Below are positions 6,402 through 14,526 of a DNA stretch of 18,117 bases, in pieces. A program made the translations under genes and the position numbers. Position 1 is the stretch's first letter; each line of letters begins with the position of its first letter. Under the pieces are notes generated by a model. It saw nothing but the letters and a program-made list of their open reading frames with translations, had not been told where the DNA came from and did no database searches. Origin of the DNA: CAYVXE01 sp964455375 (GTDB lineage Bacteria; Zhuqueibacterota; Zhuqueibacteria; Oceanimicrobiales; Oceanimicrobiaceae); contig CAYVXE010000091.1 in NCBI GenBank assembly GCA_964455375.1, positions 1 through 18,117 of the forward strand. The letters run 5' to 3'.

Positions 6402-6949
6402 ACTTCCTCCAAAATGATGGGTGCAAGCAGGTCTTTTAATTTTTTTTGAGCACGTGCCAATCTTGATAAAACGGTACCCACGGGAATGTTGAGTATTTTT
6501 GCTGTTTCTTCTGTTGAGTAACCTTCAATGAGCCGGAGTATCACCACCGAGCGGAATTTCGTTTCCAGTTTTTGAATGGCGTTTTGTACCAGCTCCTTTT
6601 CTTCACTGTTCACTGCGGAATCGTCTGGTTTGCTGGCTGGTTCGGGAAATGGTCTGTCGTCAGGTTTTGAAAAAAACATAAGCCGCCGTTTGCGCCGTTT
6701 GAGTTCGTTGATGGAAAGATTGATGGCGATACGTATCAGATAGGTGCCGAGATTGGCGGTGCCGCGAAATTTGTGCATGACTTTGTAAAACCGGATGAAC
6801 ACTTCCTGCCCCACATCATCTGCGGCATCGCACTTGCCCAACATACCGATTACCGTGGCCGCGACCCGATTCTCATATTTCCTGACAATTTGCTCAAAAG
6901 CATGGTCGTTACCGTTAAGTGCTTGTTCGATCAACTGAAGGTCTGTCAC
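6398..6949 (-). CDS. ECF-family RNA polymerase sigma factor
   Basis: This 183-aa sigma-70-family factor has only regions 2 and 4. Region 2 runs from about residues 18-88 (FEQIVRKYENRV, then DVGQEVFIRFYK, then TYLIRIAINLSINELKRRKRR, the -10 recognition part). A variable linker spans about 91-118. Region 4 spans about 119-174 (AIQKLETKFRSVVILRL, then the helix-turn-helix YSTEETAKILNIPVGTVLSRLARA). The start is GTG with AGGA six nt before it. It heads a translationally coupled sigma/anti-sigma/LTxxQ operon. A matching ECF promoter stands about 32 nt upstream, so autoregulation is likely. Expected regulon members in the window are its own operon and the lipoprotein pair at 3072-4957. Confidence 0.95.
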   Translation of the reverse strand: MTDLQLIEQALNGNDHAFEQIVRKYENRVAATVIGMLGKCDAADDVGQEVFIRFYKVMHKFRGTANLGTYLIRIAINLSINELKRRKRRLMFFSKPDDRPFPEPASKPDDSAVNSEEKELVQNAIQKLETKFRSVVILRLIEGYSTEETAKILNIPVGTVLSRLARAQKKLKDLLAPIILEEV

Positions 6950-6980
6950 CGGTTTCCTATAAATTCAGTTTTACCAAAAG

Positions 6981-7009
6981 TTAGACCTATAAAAGGTCGT
7001 GCATATTCC
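6981..7009 (-). promoter_or_regulatory. ECF-type promoter, probable autoregulatory promoter of the sigma operon
   Basis: On the minus strand GGAATAT (7009-7003), 16 nt, then GTCTAA (6986-6981). Transcription would start about 25 nt before the GTG start codon. The site repeats the -35 core, spacing and -10 of 5112-5140. A small palindrome GACCT...AGGTC lies within the spacer and overlaps the -10 region. Confidence 0.7.
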
Positions 7010-7353
7010 CCGTTTTTCAAGAAAAATAAAAAATGACCTGAGGGCAGATTATCTGAAGAATAGAGGTTGACACATGACCACGAATTGCAGTGCGGAAGAG
7101 GCTGGCAAAAACCGGCTTGCATTTTGAAATTGAAACAACCGGTGAGCCGGCTAATCCCGTTTTTTTTATGGATATTCCTGCACATATTCAAATAGTCCGC
7201 GATATGAAAAACTACTTGCAAACCCAATGCACCGGTAATTTTCGGTAAAATGCATGAGAAAAATTGGCTGGAGTGTTTCAGATGCTTGTACGGATGGCTG
7301 TATCGATAATATCTTTCCGGGAGGATCCAAACCTTCACAACGGTGTTTTCCTC
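7010..7353. other. Gene-free stretch between threonine synthase and the sigma operon
   Basis: No coding frame here has recognisable content; the open frame overlapping the sigma start lacks family features. A short GC hairpin (AACCGG 7137-7142 pairing with CCGGCT 7147-7152, one G-T pair) could help end transcription of the thrC operon coming from the right, but it lies about 200 nt past the stop and its following T-richness is poor. I see nothing else. Confidence 0.5.
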
Positions 7354-8697
7354 TCAAGAACGGGACTTTAGAAAGCGGTCTAATTTTTCCATGATTTTAT
7401 CCAAATCAGGTGGCAGTGCAACCGGTAGATTTGCATGACACGATTGAATGCCCGGTAACCGGTTTTCATGATAGTTTATTTTAAAGTCAGTAAATTTTAA
7501 GCCATGTGCGGTTGAAATGATCACCACGCGATCACGCGGTTTTATTTCTTTTTTCTCCACTAATTTCAGGAACGCTGCAATGGCCACGCCGGTTTGCGGA
7601 CAGGTAAAAAGACCGTCTTTATCGGCCAGGGCGCAGGCGTTGGCCAGTTCCTCTTCCGTTGCCTGTTCCACGATACCGTTAAATTGTTTGAGTACGCGAA
7701 TGGCTTTTTTCACACTTACGGGGTTACCGATTTGAATGGCAGTGGCCAGAGTCGGTTGCGCTTGCTTTGGGTTGAACTCGTCGAATTCCTGCCTGAAACT
7801 TTCATACAAAGGATTGGCTTTTTCCGTCTGTGCACAGACGATTCTTGGCAAACGGTTGATGAGCCCCACGTCCTGCATTTCCAGCAGCCCCTTGCCGATG
7901 GCAGAGACATTTCCCAAATTACCGCCGGGCACGATAATCCAGTCCGGAACCTGCCATCCCAATTGCTGTACCACTTCCATGCCTACGGTCTTCTGCCCTT
8001 CCACCCGCAGCGAATTCATAGAGTTTGCCAGATAGATTTCTTTTGACTCTGTGAGCTGCTGAATGAGCGTCATGCAGCCGTCAAAGTCCGTGTCCAGAGA
8101 TAGGGTGAGGGCGCCGTTAGCGATTGGCTGGATAAGCTGTGCGGTGGAAATTTTATCTTTTGGCAGCAGCACCAGTGCTGGAATATCTGCGGCTGCGCAA
8201 TAAGCAGCAAGGGCTGCAGAGGTATCCCCTGTGGAAGCACACGCAACGGCTTTTATGGGTTTTCCCTGCTTGATCATCTGGTTGACCATGGACACCAGAA
8301 CCGTCATGCCCAGGTCTTTGAATGATCCGGTGTGACTGTTGCCGCATAATTTAATGCGGAGGTCCTTCACACCGGCGAATTTACCGAGTCTTGTGGCGGG
8401 GAAAAGTGGCGTTCTGCCTTCACCAATGGTGATGATGTGTTCATCGGAAATTTCCGGACAGACCCACTCTTTCTTACTCCAGACACCGCTGGCGTTTGCT
8501 CCCGTTGTATTTTGCAACCGGGACTCGAACAGCCGTTTCCATTCTTCCGGAGATTTCGATTTTAACTGCTGCATATCATGGTGTACTTCCAGAAGCTCGC
8601 CGGAGTGCGGACAGCGGTAAATGATTTCGTCTAACGGGTATTGGTCCGGATGACCGGAAATACTTTGATACCAGGCGTGGAAGGTTTTTGAATTCAT
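7354..8697 (-). CDS. thrC: Threonine synthase
   Basis: This PLP enzyme converts O-phosphohomoserine to threonine, the last step of threonine synthesis. The product has 447 aa. An N-terminal segment with PLDEIIYRCPHSGE, where cysteine-rich members carry a small zinc-type motif, precedes GEGRTPLFP (about 92-100) and GNSHTGSFKDLGM (119-131), in which Lys127 is the Schiff-base lysine. ASTGDTSAA and VPGGNLGNVSAIGKG then form the phosphate/PLP-binding loops. I chose the ATG at 8697. A TTG at 8715 would extend the protein by six residues but overlaps the end of glpD. With the ATG the gap to glpD is 10 nt. The gene is last in an operon with a geranylgeranyl-reductase-type flavoprotein and GlpD. No other threonine pathway gene is nearby. 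Confidence 0.95.
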   Translation of the reverse strand: MNSKTFHAWYQSISGHPDQYPLDEIIYRCPHSGELLEVHHDMQQLKSKSPEEWKRLFESRLQNTTGANASGVWSKKEWVCPEISDEHIITIGEGRTPLFPATRLGKFAGVKDLRIKLCGNSHTGSFKDLGMTVLVSMVNQMIKQGKPIKAVACASTGDTSAALAAYCAAADIPALVLLPKDKISTAQLIQPIANGALTLSLDTDFDGCMTLIQQLTESKEIYLANSMNSLRVEGQKTVGMEVVQQLGWQVPDWIIVPGGNLGNVSAIGKGLLEMQDVGLINRLPRIVCAQTEKANPLYESFRQEFDEFNPKQAQPTLATAIQIGNPVSVKKAIRVLKQFNGIVEQATEEELANACALADKDGLFTCPQTGVAIAAFLKLVEKKEIKPRDRVVIISTAHGLKFTDFKINYHENRLPGIQSCHANLPVALPPDLDKIMEKLDRFLKSRS

Positions 8698-8707
8698 AAG
8701 CAAATAG

Positions 8708-10321
8708 TTAGTCAAACGAAAACATAGATTCGATAGTTTTTTCGTACTGTTTAATTTCCTGCTTCACCCGTTTGCGACGCCAATTGAGATATTTTCCCAT
8801 GATTTTAGCGCCGGTTTTTGCGCAATCCAGACCCAGTCCCGGGCTGATACCCACTCCAGTCCGGCGTATGTAGATGTCTGCAAGGGTCCGGGCAAATTCG
8901 TGTTTGATGGCAAAAATAATTTGCGCAACAATTGCCGGGTACTGGTCGGAGATTGGTCGTGCGAGTTTGGGGTCAGATTCAGCTAAATCAATGATTTGCT
9001 TAAAGGTAGTTCCGTAAAGTGAAATCAAATAGGCAATCTGTTCAGCAGAGAATCCGGTTTTTTTTGCATAAAACTGGACGGATTCATTTCTGTAATGTTC
9101 GATATCATCAATGTCCCCACCCAGAATAGGATATTCATTTGTCGTACAGGGAGGAGGATCCCGATCGAGTTTTTTGAAAATAATATCGACGGTTTCCTCA
9201 GAAAGGTTCCGGTACGTGGTTAACTTTCCACCGATAATGGAAATAAGTCCTTCAAGACCTTCATCCTCATGGTCGAAAATGATATGCTTGCGGGTAATTT
9301 CCGCTTCTTCGGTTTCACTACTGGTAACCGGAAGCGGTCTGACGCCGGCGATGCAATAGATGATATCCTGAGTTGTTATGCCGGCAAGAGGAAAAACGAA
9401 ATTAACTTCCCGCAGAAGATAGTCGATTTCTTCCCTGCTACTTCGTACGTCATCCAAATTGTTGGTGAAGCGGATATCTGTGGTTCCCACCCAGTAATAG
9501 TTTCTCCACGGAATGATAAAAAACGGTCGTCCATCCTGGTGCGTTGGTACATAGATGGCATGTTGCGGCCCTGAGGGAAATTTCGGCAATAAAAGATGTG
9601 TCCCTTTGGTGCCACCCATTTTTCTTTTTGGGCTGATCGCGTGTAATTTCAGAACCTCGTCCACCCACGGTCCGGATGCATTTACGATAATTTTTCCATA
9701 GATTTCTTTTTCTTCACCGGTAAAAACATCCCTTACGATGACGCCGGTAATTTCATTTCCCGTTTTGATAAAATCTACAACTTCGGTGTAATTGTTAATT
9801 TGCGCACCGCCGGATTTTGCCATCATCAGATTCATAAGGCAGAGACGCTCCGGGTACTCCACCTGGCAGTCGTAATAAGTAAATCCGCCGTTACAGTTTT
9901 GCTTGCGAATGTTTGGTTCAATGGTGTGAAGTTCGGCACAACTGAATGACGTGTGATTTTTGAGGGATTTGTCGTAGGATAAAATATCATAAGCCAGCAA
10001 TCCCAATTTTACTTTGCCGTAACCGTATTGATTATCTTCATAAATGGGGATGACAAATTTGACCGGTTTAACTAAATATGGCGCCAGGTGCAGGAGCGTT
10101 TCCCGTTCACGCAGTGATTCACGCACGAGACCGATTTCGTAGTATTCGAGGTAGCGCAACCCGCCGTGAATGAGTTTGGTAGAGCGAAACGTCGTGCCAA
10201 AAGCAAAGTCATGTTTTTCAGCGAGATAAACAGACAAACCACGTTCGGTCGCATCGCGGGCAATACCGGCCCCGTTGATGCCGCCACCGATGATAATGAC
10301 GTCATAGGTTGAGTTTTTCAT
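8708..10321 (-). CDS. glpD: FAD-dependent glycerol-3-phosphate dehydrogenase
   Basis: It oxidises sn-glycerol-3-phosphate to dihydroxyacetone phosphate and passes electrons to membrane quinones. The 537-aa length is typical for the GlpD/GlpA family. An N-terminal Rossmann FAD motif is IIIGGGINGAGIARDA (about 9-24). It is followed by the family signature FGTTFRSTKLIHGGLRYLE (about 41-59) and later by NASGPWVDEV, PFFIIPWR, VGTTD and a C-terminal helical domain ending in RRKRVKQEIKQYE. The start ATG overlaps the stop of the upstream flavoprotein gene by ATGA, so the two are translationally coupled. No glycerol kinase or facilitator gene is in view. Lipid turnover or respiration of glycerol-3-phosphate are both possible roles. 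Confidence 0.95.
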   Translation of the reverse strand: MKNSTYDVIIIGGGINGAGIARDATERGLSVYLAEKHDFAFGTTFRSTKLIHGGLRYLEYYEIGLVRESLRERETLLHLAPYLVKPVKFVIPIYEDNQYGYGKVKLGLLAYDILSYDKSLKNHTSFSCAELHTIEPNIRKQNCNGGFTYYDCQVEYPERLCLMNLMMAKSGGAQINNYTEVVDFIKTGNEITGVIVRDVFTGEEKEIYGKIIVNASGPWVDEVLKLHAISPKRKMGGTKGTHLLLPKFPSGPQHAIYVPTHQDGRPFFIIPWRNYYWVGTTDIRFTNNLDDVRSSREEIDYLLREVNFVFPLAGITTQDIIYCIAGVRPLPVTSSETEEAEITRKHIIFDHEDEGLEGLISIIGGKLTTYRNLSEETVDIIFKKLDRDPPPCTTNEYPILGGDIDDIEHYRNESVQFYAKKTGFSAEQIAYLISLYGTTFKQIIDLAESDPKLARPISDQYPAIVAQIIFAIKHEFARTLADIYIRRTGVGISPGLGLDCAKTGAKIMGKYLNWRRKRVKQEIKQYEKTIESMFSFD

Positions 10322-11436
10322 GCTTGTTCATGCCTGTTATATTTGAAATCAAAAAGTAGTTTTCCAAGTTGCGCCAAACCTGAGATTACAGTTTGTGACG
10401 GTATTTTGTACATCAGGTTTGCAATTTTTAGATTACGATTGAGCTGCTTTCCAAGTCTGCTGTCTAAAATAAAGTTTGTATAGTTTCGAAAAGAAAAGTC
10501 TTTGTTTTGAAATGCAGACTGAATCGCTCTTGCAGCCACAGGACCATAACCAAGGGCAATGGAAATACCTTCTCCCAGCCAGGGTTCAATGCCGGCCGCA
10601 TCTCCCACAAGTAAGACGTTTGGAACCGCATAGCGGCCGCGCCGCGTAAACCAGCGCTCAGGATGTCCCTGGAGGGGGACATCCTCACCCGAGATTCCAT
10701 GCTTACTCAGGTATTGTTTTAAAAGTTGCCGCATGTCTGCTCTTTTTCCCGCTTTGATTCTGCTATCGAAAATGCCGAGATTATAATGGGCTTTTCCGTG
10801 AATATAGCCAGGAAAGGTCCACAAATAACCCTGCAGTCCGGATTTCATTGCCCGAAAGTCAAATGTTGCTGTGTGCTGTTGAAACTCTGCTGCGGTGCTC
10901 TCTGCCGGGACGACGATTTCCATCAGTCTGGAAATGCGTGATTTTGGTTCATGCAGCATTTTTTTTCGAACAAAACTTTTGGCGCCGTCAGCACCAACAA
11001 GAACGTCCGTCAAATAAGAATCATTTTCAGTTGTAACGTTGATTTTTTCATGCTTCCGGGTTAGTGATACGACCGGCTCATTTTCTTTTAATTCGATTCC
11101 GGCGTTTCTGGCGTGTTGTGCTAACTCGGCGTCAAATTCATCTCGTCTCACAATACGCATCAGATTTTTTCGGCGGAAAACAAGGGGTCTGTTTTTTATA
11201 TAAAATTCAATCGTATGGATTGGAAAGCCGAATGTTTGCGTACGGATATTCAAGGAACGTAACGTCTGTTCGGCATACGCGGTAACTCCTCCACCGCACA
11301 GTTTGGGACGCGGATGTTTTTCTTTTTCGAGAATTAAAATATCGTTTGAGAGTTCCGGCATTAAATTAATCAGACTCAGAGCAGTGGAAATTCCCGCCGG
11401 CCCCGAACCGATGATGACGACAGCTTTTTTGATCAT
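10318..11436 (-). CDS. Geranylgeranyl reductase-family FAD oxidoreductase
   Basis: The product has 372 aa from the ATG at 11436, which places the FAD-binding IIGSGPAGISTALSL at residues 8-22 as expected. A longer frame from 11496 adds a hydrophobic leader without a ribosome binding site and is less likely. Further motifs: PKLCGGGVTAYA (45-54), GADGAKSFVRKK (148-159), the substrate-side YLWTFPG (204-210) and GDAAGIEPWLGEGISIALGYG (second FAD motif, from 278). This family saturates isoprenoid chains of archaeal lipids, chlorophyll side chains or menaquinone. In a bacterium with a coupled glpD, quinone-tail or isoprenoid-lipid reduction is plausible, but the substrate cannot be read from sequence. 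The C-terminus is basic and helical, compatible with membrane association. Confidence 0.85.
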   Translation of the reverse strand: MIKKAVVIIGSGPAGISTALSLINLMPELSNDILILEKEKHPRPKLCGGGVTAYAEQTLRSLNIRTQTFGFPIHTIEFYIKNRPLVFRRKNLMRIVRRDEFDAELAQHARNAGIELKENEPVVSLTRKHEKINVTTENDSYLTDVLVGADGAKSFVRKKMLHEPKSRISRLMEIVVPAESTAAEFQQHTATFDFRAMKSGLQGYLWTFPGYIHGKAHYNLGIFDSRIKAGKRADMRQLLKQYLSKHGISGEDVPLQGHPERWFTRRGRYAVPNVLLVGDAAGIEPWLGEGISIALGYGPVAARAIQSAFQNKDFSFRNYTNFILDSRLGKQLNRNLKIANLMYKIPSQTVISGLAQLGKLLFDFKYNRHEQA

Positions 11437-11546
11437 ATTCAGCCAAAAGTTGGTTATTAATATGAATAAAAAAAACAAAATTGTCAATAGTTGCATTCGT
11501 TTGATTTTTGAGATTATGACGATTTACACATTCATAGCGAAAAGTA

Positions 11547-11575
11547 TTGATTTTTATGAAAGAACTGTTTATATT
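11547..11575 (+). promoter_or_regulatory. Probable sigma-70-type promoter of the CBS/oxidoreductase operon
   Basis: TTGATT (11547-11552), exactly 17 nt, then TATATT (11570-11575). Transcription would begin about 30 nt before the first CBS gene, whose ATG follows a TAGGAG ribosome binding site. It lies in the divergent gap between the flavoprotein operon and this one. Confidence 0.6.
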
Positions 11576-11613
11576 TCCGCCATTAAAAAAAGGACGGTTT
11601 AGGAGTAAATTTT

Positions 11614-12027
11614 ATGGATTCCAAAACTCTACGAGCATCGATTCAATCGTTAGATCCTTCCGGACCTACATGTGTTCCGCTGGGTACAACTGTTAGCGAA
11701 ATCATCGACATCATGCAAAAGAATAAATTCGGCTGTGTTTTGGTTGTTAATAATGAGCAGTTAGTGGGTATTTTTACGGAACGGGATGTGCTGACTAAAA
11801 TTGTGGGAAGTAACCTGGACCCGGGGCAGATGTTGGTTGAAACTGTCATGACTATAAATCCGGAATATTTGTATATTTATGATGAAATTGCGTTTGCATT
11901 AAATCGCATGCAAATGGGGGGATTTCGGCATATACCATTAATCAATGCTCATGGAAATCCTATTGGGGTTGTTTCTATGAGAGATATTACGGATTTTTTA
12001 GTAAAAAGTCTCGTACCTTCAAATTAA
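11614..12027 (+). CDS. CBS domain pair protein
   Basis: A stand-alone 137-aa protein made of two CBS domains. The first is at about residues 20-70 (TVSEIIDIMQKNKFGCVLVV, ending VGIFTERDVLTKI), the second at about 77-132 (TVMTINPEYLYIYDE, then GGFRHIPLI, ending GVVSMRDITDFLV). Such Bateman modules generally bind adenosyl ligands (AMP, ADP, ATP, NADH or SAM) and regulate a partner enzyme or transporter. There is no additional catalytic or DNA-binding part. The next gene, 24 nt on, encodes another CBS pair, followed by the oxidoreductase genes, so regulation of that enzyme is a reasonable inference. Confidence 0.9.
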   Translation: MDSKTLRASIQSLDPSGPTCVPLGTTVSEIIDIMQKNKFGCVLVVNNEQLVGIFTERDVLTKIVGSNLDPGQMLVETVMTINPEYLYIYDEIAFALNRMQMGGFRHIPLINAHGNPIGVVSMRDITDFLVKSLVPSN

Positions 12028-12051
12028 AGTTACGGTTAGGAGGCGATAAGA

Positions 12052-12597
12052 TTGGGTATTTTTGATGCAGATCAATTCGATGATGAACTTCAAATTATGA
12101 AGGAATTGATGAAGGACCGTAAGATCGATCTTCAGGACAAAGATCTCAGGAATCCCGTAAAACAATTGAATCTGAATAAAGCGGTTACTGTGGAGGTGGG
12201 GACAAGTCTCGAGCAATGCATTCAATTATTAGTGGCTCGCGGCATTGGCTGTTTGATTGTTGTTGAAAACAACATGCTTCGCGGTATATTTACCGAGCGC
12301 GATGTTCTTTTAAAAGTGGCAGGTAAAGGAATAAATCTGCAAAAAAATACTGTGGATAAATTCATGACATCAAATCCGGTGCCGATTACATTGGATAGCA
12401 CCATGGAAGATGCGTTAAATCTTATGTATAAAGGACGTTATCGCCACGTCACCGTTGTGGACGGAAAAAAAACTCCTTTATTTGTTCTTTCTATAAAAGA
12501 CATTGTTCGTTATATTGTGGAATTTTTTCCGCAGGATATTTTAAATTTGCCGCCACATCCCATTCGGCTGGGTGCCAGACATCGGGAAGGCGGTTGA
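12052..12597 (+). CDS. Second CBS domain pair protein with N-terminal extension
   Basis: The product has 181 aa. It starts at TTG, chosen because a full AGGAGG lies 8 nt upstream and no in-frame ATG is that well placed; the first internal ATG is 15 codons on. A charged extension of about 38 residues (DELQIMKELMKDRKIDLQDKD) precedes CBS 1 (about 45-95, ending RGIFTERDVLLKV) and CBS 2 (about 102-156, DKFMTSNPVPITLD to FVLSIKDIVRYIV). The tail FFPQDILNLPPHPIRLG is distinctive. It shares the FTERDVL motif with the preceding protein, which suggests an old duplication. A 95-nt gap separates it from the oxidoreductase alpha gene. Confidence 0.9.
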   Translation: MGIFDADQFDDELQIMKELMKDRKIDLQDKDLRNPVKQLNLNKAVTVEVGTSLEQCIQLLVARGIGCLIVVENNMLRGIFTERDVLLKVAGKGINLQKNTVDKFMTSNPVPITLDSTMEDALNLMYKGRYRHVTVVDGKKTPLFVLSIKDIVRYIVEFFPQDILNLPPHPIRLGARHREGG

Positions 12598-12650
12598 GCG
12601 GCAGCGCTGCAAAAAAAATGTAATTGAGTGGGAAATATTTAAGTTTTTGT

Positions 12651-12660
12651 CAGTTAACTG
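12651..12660. promoter_or_regulatory. Perfect 10-bp palindrome before the oxidoreductase genes
   Basis: CAGTTAACTG is a perfect palindrome in the gap between the second CBS gene and the alpha subunit gene. It could be an operator or chance. A GCAGC-GCTGC inverted repeat at 12601-12610 followed by an A-run lies just upstream; it lacks a T-tract and is not a convincing plus-strand terminator. Confidence 0.25.
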
Positions 12661-12692
12661 AATGTAGAATAACATGGAGCGATTGAATCGAA

Positions 12693-14525
12693 ATGGGTAA
12701 ACCTGTAGAATCACTTAAGGAAGCTACCATCCGTTTCGCTGGTGATTCAGGCGATGGTATGCAACTTGTTGGCAGTGAATTAGCCAATACATCTGCGTTA
12801 CTCGGAAATGACATCGGTGTTTTGCCTGATTTTCCAGCGGAAATCCGGGCTCCAGCCGGAACACTCCCTGGTGTGAGTGGGTATCAACTGCACATCAGCA
12901 GTTTTGATATTCACACTCCGGGTGAAAAATACGATGCCCTGGTGGCGATGAATCCGGCAGCATTAAAAGTGAATATAACCAATTTAAAACCAAACGGCAT
13001 CTTGATTGTCAATACCGATAGTTTTACGGAGCGGAATCTCCATCTTGCTCACTATGAGAAAAATCCGTTGGAAGATGGTTCTCTGGATAAGTTTCAGATG
13101 TTTTCGGTCGGGATGACCACACTTACCCGGAAAGCCGCCGACGCATTAGGTTTGTCGTCAAAAGTGGTCGACCGCAGCAAAAACTTTTTTGCCCTGGGGA
13201 TGGTCTTCTGGCTGTTTAACCGCTCCATGGATCATGCGATTGGCCTGATTAAGAAAAAATTTGCTAAAAAAACCGAACTGGTAGAGGTAAACCTTTTAGC
13301 CCTTAAGGGAGGCTATGCATACTGTGAAAACACGCAACAGTTTGCCCATTCCTATGAAGTGCAGCCGGCGAAATTACCCGCCGGAAAATATCGTAATATG
13401 AATGGAAATACGGCAGTTGCTTACGGATTAATTGCCGCGTCGCAAAAATCGGGACTGCCCCTTTATTTGGGAAGTTACCCCATAACCCCCGCCAGTGACA
13501 TTTTACACGAATTGTCGAAATACAAAAATTTTGGTGTCAAAACATTTCAGGCGGAAGATGAAATTGCCGCCGTGTGTTCGGCTATAGGCGCATCCTATGC
13601 CGGTGCTCTGGCTGTCACCACCACAAGCGGGCCGGGTTTAGCGCTTAAATCTGAAGCGTTAGGTCTGGCAGTAAGTACGGAATTACCGCTCGTCATTGTG
13701 AATGTTCAAAGAGGTGGCCCCAGTACAGGTTTGCCGACAAAAACGGAGCAGTCCGATTTGTTTCAGGCTCTGTACGGACGCAACGGAGAAGCCCCCATTC
13801 CGGTAATTGCTGCGTCGCAACCATCGGATTGTTTTGATGTGGCATACGAGGCCTGCCGTCTGGCGGTGAAACACATGACTCCGGTACTCCTGCTTTCAGA
13901 CGGTTACTTAGCGAACGGTTCCGAACCATGGCCGGTACCAAAGGTGAAAGATTTACCGAAGATTCCGGTTAAATTTGCAACAGACCCCGAGAGTTATTCA
14001 CCATACTTGCGGGATGAAAAAACACTCGCACGTCCGTGGGCTATTCCCGGAACCCCGGGGCTTGAACACAGAATCGGCGGTCTTGAAAAAGATTCCATTA
14101 CCGGTAATGTGAGCTATGATCCAAGAAATCATGAATATATGACCCGGATGAGAGCCGAAAAAGTGGAAAAAATTGTCGATGACATTCCACCGACTGAAAT
14201 TGATGGCGCTGAAAAAGGTGAATTACTCGTCGTCGGTTGGGGCAGTACTGCCGGAACCATCAAAACCGCTGTTGAACATAAACAAAATCAGGGGAAATCG
14301 GTTTCAAGAATTCATTTGCGCTATTTGAACCCACTGCCAAAGGATCTCGGCGGCATTTTGAGAAATTTCAAAAAGATTTTGGTGCCGGAAATCAATGCCG
14401 GACAATTGATACATGTGTTGCGGGGAAAATACCTTTTGCCGGTGGTTGGCCTTAATAAAATTCAGGGCCTGCCGTTTTTCTCAACTGAAATCGAAGACAA
14501 AATTGATGAATTACTTGGAGAATAA
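12693..14525 (+). CDS. korA: 2-oxoacid:ferredoxin oxidoreductase, fused gamma-alpha subunit
   Basis: Together with the beta subunit downstream this enzyme oxidatively decarboxylates a 2-oxoacid to an acyl-CoA while reducing ferredoxin, or runs in reverse in reductive carbon fixation. The 610-aa chain has an N-terminal gamma domain (about 1-200, RFAGDSGDGMQLVGSELAN, then FPAEIRAPAGT) fused to the alpha domain. The alpha domain shows LGSYPITPASDILHEL, FQAEDEIAAVCSAIGASYAG, TTTSGPGLALKSEA and RGGPSTGLPTKTEQSDL. The C-terminal transketolase-like domain includes LVVGWGSTAGTIKTAVE. The fused gamma-alpha layout with a separate beta is that of KorAB/2-oxoglutarate-type enzymes, hence the symbol; another 2-oxoacid substrate is not excluded. 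The ATG has only a distant GGAG (13 nt). Confidence 0.93.
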   Translation: MGKPVESLKEATIRFAGDSGDGMQLVGSELANTSALLGNDIGVLPDFPAEIRAPAGTLPGVSGYQLHISSFDIHTPGEKYDALVAMNPAALKVNITNLKPNGILIVNTDSFTERNLHLAHYEKNPLEDGSLDKFQMFSVGMTTLTRKAADALGLSSKVVDRSKNFFALGMVFWLFNRSMDHAIGLIKKKFAKKTELVEVNLLALKGGYAYCENTQQFAHSYEVQPAKLPAGKYRNMNGNTAVAYGLIAASQKSGLPLYLGSYPITPASDILHELSKYKNFGVKTFQAEDEIAAVCSAIGASYAGALAVTTTSGPGLALKSEALGLAVSTELPLVIVNVQRGGPSTGLPTKTEQSDLFQALYGRNGEAPIPVIAASQPSDCFDVAYEACRLAVKHMTPVLLLSDGYLANGSEPWPVPKVKDLPKIPVKFATDPESYSPYLRDEKTLARPWAIPGTPGLEHRIGGLEKDSITGNVSYDPRNHEYMTRMRAEKVEKIVDDIPPTEIDGAEKGELLVVGWGSTAGTIKTAVEHKQNQGKSVSRIHLRYLNPLPKDLGGILRNFKKILVPEINAGQLIHVLRGKYLLPVVGLNKIQGLPFFSTEIEDKIDELLGE

Positions 14526-14526
14526 A

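Noticed and set aside
6946..7338. 130-codon minus-strand frame before the sigma factor
   Set aside because: It has no recognisable pattern, overlaps the sigma start and covers the ECF promoter, so it is better read as non-coding.
8629..8634. GTCTAA within thrC (plus strand) as an ECF promoter
   Set aside because: It has no GGAAT at the correct distance and lies inside a coding sequence facing no suitable gene.
11437..11496. Longer start for the flavoprotein adding a hydrophobic leader
   Set aside because: A leader before the Rossmann motif is unusual for this cytosolic FAD fold and no ribosome binding site precedes the upstream ATG.
14413..14526. Upstream extension of korB into korA
   Set aside because: It translates out of frame over the conserved C-terminus of korA; the ATG at 14527 has its own GGAG site.
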